Below, in pieces: positions 15,437 through 20,939 of a DNA stretch of 20,939 bases. This DNA is from JAYUHK01 sp043767025 (GTDB lineage Bacteria > Bacteroidota > Bacteroidia > Chitinophagales > Saprospiraceae). The position numbers and the translations under genes were made by a program. Under the pieces are notes generated by a model. That model searched no databases, was not told where the DNA came from, and saw nothing but the letters and a program-made list of their open reading frames with translations. Positions within the stretch are counted from its first letter, which is position 1. Every line of letters starts with the position of its first letter. The DNA lies in NCBI GenBank assembly GCA_043767025.1, contig JAYUHK010000146.1, forward strand, positions 1-20,939, written 5' to 3'.

Positions 15437-15524
15437 AATAAAAGCCGCAATATTTGTAAGGAATGAAGAAAAAATAAAGTACTTTATTTTAGACGCTTTC
15501 CCAATGAACGTTGCGGCTTTTATT
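15437..15524 (+). terminator. rny operon terminator with a long, element-bearing loop
   Basis: A perfect 14-bp stem, AATAAAAGCCGCAA (15437-15450) with TTGCGGCTTTTATT (15511-15524). The U-rich 3' side and A-rich 5' side are typical of a terminator that works in both directions. The 60-nt loop is far longer than normal and contains repeat element C. Confidence 0.7.
15458..15501 (+). repeat. Intergenic repeat element, copy C (short form, 44 bp)
   Basis: This copy is only the two ends of the family joined together: AAGGAATGAAGAAAAAATAA then TTTATTTTAGACGCTTTCC. The junction forms a perfect 20-bp palindrome (15471-15490, AAAATAAAGT/ACTTTATTTT). The terminal AGGAA/TTTCC bases also pair largely. 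It lies in the loop of the rny terminator, upstream of the methylmalonyl-CoA mutase gene and in the same orientation. Confidence 0.75.
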
Positions 15525-15610
15525 TATTCCAATTTTTCTGCGAATTGTATTTATTTCCAGACGCAAATTGCCCAAGTCAATTTTTTGTAAAAAGTCAATC
15601 GAAAAAATTT

Positions 15611-17761
15611 ATGCCAAATTTTGCTCAAATCGCCTTCGACAAACATATTTTTGACTCCGAAAAAGAACGCCTCCTCCAAGAAGGACAAGAAGTTTGGCAA
15701 ACCGCAGAAGGCATCGCCGTCAAATCCAAATTTGAATCTACCGACCTCGACTCCGCCCAACATTTGAGATTTATGGCGGCTGGTCTGCCACCGTTTTTGC
15801 GCGGTCCGTACAGCACCATGTACCTCAATCAAGCATGGACTATCCGACAATATGCTGGTTTTTCTACCGCCGAAGAAAGCAACACTTTTTACCGAAAAAA
15901 TCTCGCACAAGGACAAAAAGGCTTGTCCGTAGCCTTCGACCTTGCGACCCACAGAGGTTACGACAGCGACCACGAGCGCGTGACAGGCGATGTCGGCAAG
16001 GCAGGAGTCGCCATCGACAGCGTAGAAGATATGAAACTTCTCTTCGACCAGATTCCGCTCGACCTTATGTCTGTCAGTATGACCATGAACGGAGCGGTCA
16101 TTCCCATCATGGCTTTTTTCATCGTGGCAGCAGAGGAGCAAGGAGTAGCTCTCGCACAACTCAACGGCACGATTCAGAACGATATTCTGAAAGAATTTAT
16201 GGTGCGCAACACCTATATCTATCCGCCCGCGCCGAGTATGCGCATCATTGCGGACATTTTTGCCTACACCGCCCAAAATATGCCGAAGTTCAACTCCATC
16301 AGCATCAGCGGCTACCATATCCAAGAAGCTGGCGGCACAGCAGACATCGAACTGGCATATACGCTCGCCGACGGCTTGGAATACCTCCGCACAGGCATCG
16401 CAGCAGGCTTGGATATTGACGATTTCGCGCCGCGACTTTCTTTTTTTTGGGGAATAGGTATGAACCATTTTATGGAAATCGCCAAGATGCGTGCAGCACG
16501 ACTCCTGTGGGCAAAAATTGTCAAAAAATTCAATCCAAAAAACCTAAAATCTTTGGCGTTGCGGACACACTGCCAAACGTCGGGCTGGAGTCTTACCGCC
16601 CAAGACCCATTCAACAACATCGCCCGCACCACCGTAGAAGCATTAGCTGCCGCATTGGGCGGCACGCAATCGCTTCACACCAACGCACTCGACGAAGCAT
16701 TGGCTCTGCCAACTGATTTTTCGGCAAAAATCGCTCGCGACACGCAGATTTTTTTACAAAAAGAAACCAATATCACACAAGCGATTGACCCTTGGGCAGG
16801 CTCGTATTATGTGGAATACCTAACCGACCAGTTGGTAAAAAAAGCGTGGCAACTCATCGAAGAAGTCGAGCAACTCGGCGGTATGGCGAAAGCAATCGAA
16901 GCTGGCGTACCGAAGTTGCGCATCGAAGAAGCGGCAGCTCGCAAACAAGCTCGCATTGACGGCGGGAAAGACTTTATAGTAGGAATGAATGTTTTTAGAC
17001 AAGATGAAGAAACTCCTCTCCACCTTCGGGAAGTAGATAATACTGCCGTGCGCGATGCCCAAATTCTCCGTTTGGAACACATTAAATCCAATAGAAACAA
17101 CGACTTGGTAGCCCAAACATTAGAAAATATCAGACAATCTGCACAGTCAGGAAACGGAAATCTACTCCAACTCGCTGTCCAAGCAGCTCGCCAAAGAGCC
17201 ACTTTGGGCGAAATATCGGACGCAATGGAAAGTCATTTCGGACGCTTTGTGGCTACTACACGCACCGTGTCGGGCGTTTACAACAAAGAAATAAAAATGG
17301 ACGATAGTTTCAAACAAGCTATGGCATTGGCAGATAAATTCGCCGAACTCGACGGCAGGCGACCACGCATTATGATTGCCAAACTCGGACAAGACGGTCA
17401 CGACAGAGGCGCAAAAATCATCGCCACAGGTTTTGCAGATTTGGGTTTCGATGTAGATATGGGTTCTTTGTTTCAGACTCCCGCCGAAGCCGCTCGGCAA
17501 GCCGCCGAAAATGACGTGCATCTTATCGGTATTTCGTCGCTCGCCGCAGGTCACAAAACACTCGTGCCGCAGACGATTGCCGAACTTGCCAAGCTGGGGC
17601 GCGAAGATATTCTGGTGGTAGTCGGCGGCGTGATTCCGCCCCAAGATTATGATTTTTTGTACCAATCGGGCGTAGTAGGAATTTTCGGACCCGGCACTGT
17701 GTTGGCAAAAGCAGCCATAGATATTTTGGAAAAAATGACGCTCAACACCAATTCTTTATGA
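15611..17761 (+). CDS. mutB: Methylmalonyl-CoA mutase, large (catalytic) subunit
   Basis: 716 aa, adenosylcobalamin-dependent; interconverts succinyl-CoA and (R)-methylmalonyl-CoA in propionate metabolism. The N-terminal TIM-barrel part has the substrate-site segments GPYSTMYLNQAWTIRQYAGF, SVSMTMNGAVIP, PSMRIIADIFAY and SGYHIQEAGGTADIE, all in the methylmalonyl-CoA mutase form, not the isobutyryl-CoA form. The C-terminal cobalamin domain carries DxHxxG as D595-G-H597-D-R-G600, with H597 the lower cobalt ligand, then GISSLAAGH and VGGVIPPQDY. The frame opens at a TTG (15545); the ATG at 15611 starts the family-like MPNFAQIAF. The small subunit gene is not upstream, where it often lies. The stop overlaps the mutY start (ATGA). 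Confidence 0.95.
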   Translation: MPNFAQIAFDKHIFDSEKERLLQEGQEVWQTAEGIAVKSKFESTDLDSAQHLRFMAAGLPPFLRGPYSTMYLNQAWTIRQYAGFSTAEESNTFYRKNLAQGQKGLSVAFDLATHRGYDSDHERVTGDVGKAGVAIDSVEDMKLLFDQIPLDLMSVSMTMNGAVIPIMAFFIVAAEEQGVALAQLNGTIQNDILKEFMVRNTYIYPPAPSMRIIADIFAYTAQNMPKFNSISISGYHIQEAGGTADIELAYTLADGLEYLRTGIAAGLDIDDFAPRLSFFWGIGMNHFMEIAKMRAARLLWAKIVKKFNPKNLKSLALRTHCQTSGWSLTAQDPFNNIARTTVEALAAALGGTQSLHTNALDEALALPTDFSAKIARDTQIFLQKETNITQAIDPWAGSYYVEYLTDQLVKKAWQLIEEVEQLGGMAKAIEAGVPKLRIEEAAARKQARIDGGKDFIVGMNVFRQDEETPLHLREVDNTAVRDAQILRLEHIKSNRNNDLVAQTLENIRQSAQSGNGNLLQLAVQAARQRATLGEISDAMESHFGRFVATTRTVSGVYNKEIKMDDSFKQAMALADKFAELDGRRPRIMIAKLGQDGHDRGAKIIATGFADLGFDVDMGSLFQTPAEAARQAAENDVHLIGISSLAAGHKTLVPQTIAELAKLGREDILVVVGGVIPPQDYDFLYQSGVVGIFGPGTVLAKAAIDILEKMTLNTNSL

Positions 17762-18846
17762 ACCAAATTGACAGCCTCCAAAAACAGTTTTTTACTAAAA
17801 ATCTATTGGCTTGGGCGGCGGCTCACCCGCGCGAAATGCCTTGGAAAGGCGAAAAAAATCCTTATCTCGTCTGGCTTTCCGAGATTATTTTGCAGCAAAC
17901 ACGCGTCGAGCAAGGACTTCCTTATTTTCTTCGTTTTCGGGAAAAATATCCAACCGTAACGCATCTGGCGCAAGCCGAAGAAGACGAAGTAATGAAACTT
18001 TGGGAAGGATTGGGCTACTACTCGCGGGCGCGCAATCTGCACGCAACCGCTAAAAATATCAGCCAAAACTGGAACGGTATTTTTCCAGATTCGTTTGCCG
18101 AGCTTCGCTCTCTCAAAGGCGTAGGCGACTACACGGCGGCGGCGATTGCGTCCTTCGCTTTCGATTTGCCACACGCGGTGGTGGACGGAAATGTGTATCG
18201 GGTGCTGGCGCGTTTTTTTGGTATCGCCGTGCCAACGGACACGACAGAAGGGAAAAAGGAATTTGCAACTTTGGCGCAGCAACTTTTGGACGGCAACGAG
18301 CCAGCTCGCTACAATCAGGCAATTATGGATTTTGGGGCTACGCACTGCACGCCTGCTGCTCCGAATTGTGCGAGCTGTTTGCTGCAAGAAAAATGTGTCG
18401 CACGGCTCGAAAAAAAAGTGCAGCAACTACCTGTCAAGTCAAAAAAAATAATCCGTTCTGAACGTTTTTTTAATTATTTTGATGTTCATTCTGAAGAAAA
18501 AACGTGGATAAAACGGCGCGAGAAAAAAGATATTTGGCAACATCTCTATGAATTTCCTTTGATAGAAACAACAAAAATTTTGACGCAAACTGAAATCGAA
18601 GAGGAAATAAATCGCCAGTCGCTTTTCGGAGAAAATAAATATACTATTCGTCAAGCATCTGCTCCAATCCGACATCAGCTAACCCACAGAACTGTGATAG
18701 GTATTTTTTGGGAAATAAAAATCAGCGAGCCACCGGCGACACTATCCGAAGATTATTTATTAGTAGAAAGAAAAAATTTATCCGATTTCGCTTTTTCTCG
18801 ACTCATAGTTTTGTATTTTCAGAATAAAACGCTACTTTTATTTTAG
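17758..18846 (+). CDS. mutY: Adenine DNA glycosylase MutY
   Basis: 362 aa. Removes adenine mispaired with 8-oxoguanine. The catalytic helix-hairpin-helix domain shows the Glu in WLSEIILQQTRV (E42), GLGYYSRARNLH, the hairpin LKGVGDYTAAAI and the catalytic Asp in VVDGNVYRVL (D143). The 4Fe-4S motif is intact as C197-x6-C204-x2-C207-x5-C213. The C-terminal 120 residues form the Nudix-like 8-oxoG-recognition domain (APIRHQLTHRTV); this half is AT-richer in codon choice. It shares ATGA with the mutase gene, so the two are co-transcribed although metabolically unrelated. Confidence 0.96.
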   Translation: MNQIDSLQKQFFTKNLLAWAAAHPREMPWKGEKNPYLVWLSEIILQQTRVEQGLPYFLRFREKYPTVTHLAQAEEDEVMKLWEGLGYYSRARNLHATAKNISQNWNGIFPDSFAELRSLKGVGDYTAAAIASFAFDLPHAVVDGNVYRVLARFFGIAVPTDTTEGKKEFATLAQQLLDGNEPARYNQAIMDFGATHCTPAAPNCASCLLQEKCVARLEKKVQQLPVKSKKIIRSERFFNYFDVHSEEKTWIKRREKKDIWQHLYEFPLIETTKILTQTEIEEEINRQSLFGENKYTIRQASAPIRHQLTHRTVIGIFWEIKISEPPATLSEDYLLVERKNLSDFAFSRLIVLYFQNKTLLLF

Positions 18847-18869
18847 AAATGAAGTTTTAAACAAAAATA

Positions 18870-18902
18870 TTTATAAAATATTGATAGTCAATATTTTATA
18901 AA
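18870..18902. promoter_or_regulatory. 33-nt AT-rich perfect hairpin between mutY and ssb
   Basis: Perfect 15-bp inverted repeat TTTATAAAATATTGA / TCAATATTTTATAAA with a TAG centre, 34 nt before the ssb ATG. It has only two G-C pairs and no following U run, so it is a poor intrinsic terminator. It may be an operator or an RNA stem in the ssb leader. An exact TAnnTTTG octamer lies upstream at 18806-18813, inside mutY, without a -33 box. Confidence 0.6.
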
Positions 18903-18935
18903 ACATCAAAAAATCACCTACAAAATTTTTTTACT

Positions 18936-19349
18936 ATGATTAACAAAGTCACATTGGTCGGACATTTGGGCAAAGACCCCGAATTTCGCGCACTCGAAAG
19001 CGGCGCAAAAGTCGCTACTTTTACCATCGCTACCAGCGAAAATTACAAGGATAAAGAAGGAAACTGGCAAAACCAAACCGAATGGCACAACATAGTGGCA
19101 TGGCGATTGCTGGCGGAGCAAGCCGAAAGATTGTTCAAAAAGGGCAATATGGTCTACATTGAAGGCAAGTTGGCGACCCGAAAATTCACGGACAAAGACA
19201 ACGTAGAACGCCGAACTACCGAAGTCGTCGCCGACTATTTGCGCTCCCTCGAAAAACGCCCGAGCGGAGAAGGAGGCAGCACCTACTCTGCACCGCCACC
19301 GCCAAGCGTCGAAAACGCACCCGCAGCAGACGACGATTTGCCGTTCTAA
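18936..19349 (+). CDS. ssb: Single-stranded DNA-binding protein
   Basis: 137 aa. Protects single-stranded DNA in replication and repair. The OB-fold fills residues 1-110, with the family signatures MINKVTLVGHLGKDPEFRAL, FTIATSENYKD, TEWHNIVAW and GNMVYIEGKLATRKF. The linker is short and proline-rich (SAPPPPSVENAP), and the acidic tip ADDDLPF is the conserved tail that recruits partners such as RecG and other repair enzymes. Stands apart from mutY by 89 nt, which includes a perfect hairpin. A strong terminator follows. Confidence 0.97.
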   Translation: MINKVTLVGHLGKDPEFRALESGAKVATFTIATSENYKDKEGNWQNQTEWHNIVAWRLLAEQAERLFKKGNMVYIEGKLATRKFTDKDNVERRTTEVVADYLRSLEKRPSGEGGSTYSAPPPPSVENAPAADDDLPF

Positions 19350-19358
19350 AAAAGAAGC

Positions 19359-19407
19359 GGATTGCCGCCAGCCAGCTCCGCGCTCGTTGGCAGCAATCCA
19401 CTTTTTT
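19359..19407. terminator. Bidirectional terminator between ssb and the PfkB kinase gene
   Basis: A 12-bp stem with one mismatch, GGATTGCCGCCA (19359-19370) and TGGCAGCAATCC (19388-19399), with a 17-nt loop. It is flanked by an A run on the left and CTTTTTTC on the right, so it can serve both converging genes. Its right edge touches the kinase stop codon. Confidence 0.85.
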
Positions 19408-20325
19408 CTATTTCATATCCACTTGCGTGAGAGCGGCAAACTGCTCCACACGAGCCAAAATATCTGCTTGCGTGAGATTTTTTAGCCCTTCGATGCTGAA
19501 TTTTTCTACGCAAAAAGAAGCCATTGCGGAACCATAGATCAACGCCCTTTTCATATTGTCGAAACTAATATCGTCTGTGCTGGCAAGCCAACCGATGAAT
19601 CCACCTGCGAATGTGTCGCCTGCGCCCGTCGGGTCAATCACCTCTTCGAGCAACAAAGCAGGCACAAAAAACGGCTTTCCTTCGTGAAAAAGCAACGCGC
19701 CGTGTTCGCCTTTCTTGATGACCAAATATTTCGGACCCATCGCGTGGATAATTCGAGCCGCTTTTTGGAGCGAATGTTCGCCCGACAGTTGGCGCGCCTC
19801 CTCGTCGTTGATGGTCAAAACATCTACTTTGGCGACGACCTCTTTGAGGCTGTCCATCGCAATATCCATCCAAAAATTCATGGTATCCATGACGACCAAT
19901 TTCGGTCGGCGGTTCATTTGCTCCAGCACGCGCATTTGGACGGAAGGCGTGAGGTTGCCCAGCATCACAAACTCCGAATTTTTGTACGCCTCCGGCAATA
20001 TGGGGTCAAAATCCGCCAGCACATTGAGTTGTGTGTCGAGCGTGTCGCGAGAGTTCATATTGTTGTGATAACGCCCTGCCCAAAAGAAAGATTTTTCGCC
20101 TTTTTTGATTTGCAGACCACTCAGATTTATGCCCAAAGCGGTCATATAATCCAACTCCGACTGCGGAAAATCATCTCCTACGACCGACACGAGATTGATA
20201 TTTTTAGTAAAATAAGAAGCCGCAAGGCTGATGTAAGTGCAAGCACCGCCCACCACGCGCTCGGCTTTTCCGAAGGGAGTTTCGATGGTATCGAAAGCCA
20301 CCGTTCCAACAGTTAATAGACTCAT
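19408..20325 (-). CDS. PfkB-family carbohydrate/nucleoside kinase, substrate unknown
   Basis: 305 aa cytosolic kinase of the ribokinase-like fold. The N-terminal di-Gly signature is in VVGGACTYISLAASYF (G26, G27), and the C-terminal ATP and anion-hole signature is DPTGAGDTFAGGF (231-243) with D237 the catalytic base. TINDEEARQLSG and VIKKGEHGALLF are also family-typical. The substrate cannot be read from the sequence; Bacteroidota homologues are usually named only sugar kinase. It is convergent with ssb and divergent from the tRNA, with its own -7 box at 20417-20424. It stands alone, so the context gives no substrate clue. Confidence 0.92.
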   Translation of the reverse strand: MSLLTVGTVAFDTIETPFGKAERVVGGACTYISLAASYFTKNINLVSVVGDDFPQSELDYMTALGINLSGLQIKKGEKSFFWAGRYHNNMNSRDTLDTQLNVLADFDPILPEAYKNSEFVMLGNLTPSVQMRVLEQMNRRPKLVVMDTMNFWMDIAMDSLKEVVAKVDVLTINDEEARQLSGEHSLQKAARIIHAMGPKYLVIKKGEHGALLFHEGKPFFVPALLLEEVIDPTGAGDTFAGGFIGWLASTDDISFDNMKRALIYGSAMASFCVEKFSIEGLKNLTQADILARVEQFAALTQVDMK

Positions 20326-20346
20326 AAAAAATAGTGTAACTTATTT

Positions 20347-20365
20347 CGACGCTTTTTTTGCGTCG
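20347..20365 (-). promoter_or_regulatory. Small hairpin in the PfkB kinase leader
   Basis: CGACGC and GCGTCG pair over 6 bp around a loop of seven T (A in the minus-strand transcript), 22-40 nt before the kinase start. It stands out in otherwise AT-only sequence. Function is unknown. Confidence 0.3.
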
Positions 20366-20416
20366 GATAAAATGAATTGATGTAAAATAAAAAAAATGCG
20401 ACAGCATTTGAAAGTG

Positions 20417-20424
20417 CAAAAGTA
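20417..20424 (-). promoter_or_regulatory. Candidate -7 element for the PfkB kinase
   Basis: Minus strand TACTTTTG followed by CAC fits TAnnTTTG, 92 nt before the kinase ATG. No -33 TTG lies at the right spacing. It is divergent from the tRNA promoter about 50 bp away. Confidence 0.5.
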
Positions 20425-20451
20425 ATTTTTTTTGAATTTTTTTTTGATTAA

Positions 20452-20484
20452 TTTGGTATTTTAATTTTAATAGTAGTATCTTTG
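20452..20484 (+). promoter_or_regulatory. Bacteroidota-type promoter for tRNA-Asn
   Basis: TTTG (20452-20455), a 21-nt spacer and TATCTTTG (20477-20484) fit the phylum consensus. Transcription would start near 20491, about 55 nt before the mature tRNA. Confidence 0.7.
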
Positions 20485-20545
20485 CACCGCTTTCTGAAAA
20501 GGGAGTTGTGCCGAGCAAGTAAGTAAACAACAAAACATTTTAAAT

Positions 20546-20619
20546 TCCTCCTTAGCTCAGTTGGTTAGAGCATCTGACTGTTAATCAGAGGGTCTCAGGT
20601 TCAAGTCCTGAAGGAGGAG
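20546..20619 (+). tRNA. tRNA-Asn (anticodon GTT)
   Basis: Complete 74-nt cloverleaf: acceptor stem TCCTCCT/AGGAGGA with discriminator G, D arm GCTC...GAGC, anticodon stem TCTGA/TCAGA around loop CTGTTAA with GTT at the apex, a 5-nt variable loop and T arm TCAGG-TTCAAGT-CCTGA. The CCA end is not encoded (CAGG follows), so it is added after transcription. A single-gene unit with its own promoter and terminator. Confidence 0.97.
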
Positions 20620-20624
20620 CAGGT

Positions 20625-20660
20625 AAAAAGCCGTTCAACGTCAAGTTGGGCGGCTTTTTT
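20625..20660 (+). terminator. Intrinsic terminator of tRNA-Asn
   Basis: A 15-bp stem, AAAAAGCCGTTCAAC (20625-20639) with GTTGGGCGGCTTTTT (20645-20659), including two G-U pairs, a 5-nt loop and a run of T. It begins 5 nt after the tRNA. Confidence 0.9.
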
Positions 20661-20939
20661 ATTTTCAAACACGCTGTTGTGTATAACTTTCATTATCGCA
20701 AGCAAATTTTTAAATATTATTAACTCATGTTACGCGGAATATTTTTTTAATAAAATTTCAGGTAGCATTTTATTCAATGTGACTGTATTTTCAGACGTGC
20801 CTTGTAGAAATTCAAGTTTTTGCAAAAATATCGTCTGGCAAAGCGAAAACTGTTTGAAGTCTGGCGGAGCCGACGAGTATTTTTCGCGCGCCGACGGGAT
20901 TTTTAAGCAAAAACTTTAGAATTTATACAGAGCACTTGA
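20661..20939. other. Terminal stretch without a supported gene; short direct repeats
   Basis: An 80-codon frame (20677-20919, TTG start) exists, but its first part is AT-rich and it lacks a sensible start, so I do not call it a gene. Positions 20833-20896 are GC-richer and hold two pairs of short direct repeats: GTCTGGC at 20833 and 20859, and GCCGACG at 20869 and 20890. This may be the edge of another intergenic repeat. Confidence 0.4.

Noticed and set aside
15545..15610. 22-residue N-terminal extension of the mutase from a TTG
   Set aside because: The family begins at about the ATG at 15611; the extension has no recognisable sequence.
15551..16468. 305-codon open frame antisense to the mutase gene
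   Set aside because: Fully covered by the well-supported mutase coding region; the translation shows His/Cys-rich, non-protein-like composition.
20677..20919. 80-codon frame after the tRNA as a gene
   Set aside because: TTG start inside AT-rich sequence, no motif, and the latter part looks like repeat sequence.

Overview
The window looks like ordinary chromosome from a member of the Bacteroidota. The evidence is the set of TAnnTTTG -7 promoter motifs, the near absence of Shine-Dalgarno sequences, the Bacteroidota-style block pheT / coiled-coil gene / zapA / rny, a BatA-type double-membrane von Willebrand protein, a type 2 (Fni) isopentenyl-diphosphate isomerase, and AT-rich intergenic DNA. 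I cannot place it below phylum level from this sequence alone.

Layout. Positions 1-151 hold a nested inverted repeat and a CCAA/CCCAA simple repeat. From 182 to 6492 all genes are on the minus strand. In transcription order they are rbfA, an AAA/SMC-like ATPase, a small PIN-like protein, a BatA-like membrane protein, then fni and a secreted SH3-like protein. The ATPase and PIN-like genes are 5 nt apart and sit inside an otherwise housekeeping run; they are the best candidate here for an undescribed defence or toxin-type pair. Positions 6493-6917 are a divergent promoter region. recG (plus) and a conserved hypothetical gene (minus) converge at about 9050. Positions 9776-10305 are a second promoter region, followed by the operon pheT, coiled-coil gene, zapA, rny (10306-15428). 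A methylmalonyl-CoA mutase large subunit and mutY overlap by 4 nt (15611-18846). Then come ssb, a convergent PfkB-family sugar kinase, and a tRNA-Asn(GTT) with its own promoter and terminator. Nothing convincing is coded after the tRNA.

The most distinctive signal is not in the genes. An intergenic repeat family is present three times, at 6627-6894, 9790-9948 and 15458-15501. The copies share terminal inverted repeats that can pair, but have very different interiors (about 268, 159 and 44 bp). All lie in the same orientation relative to the gene that follows, in or near its 5' leader. The longest copy carries a 108-bp module that recurs at 95% identity (5 mismatches, no gaps) in front of fni. 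The shortest copy sits in the loop of the rny terminator. The copies at 6627 and 9790 are in inverted orientation around recG and the hypothetical gene.

Functionally the window is mostly core metabolism and information processing: ribosome maturation (RbfA), translation (PheT, tRNA-Asn), RNA decay (RNase Y), division (ZapA), repair and recombination (RecG, MutY, SSB), isoprenoid synthesis (Fni) and propionyl/methylmalonyl-CoA metabolism.
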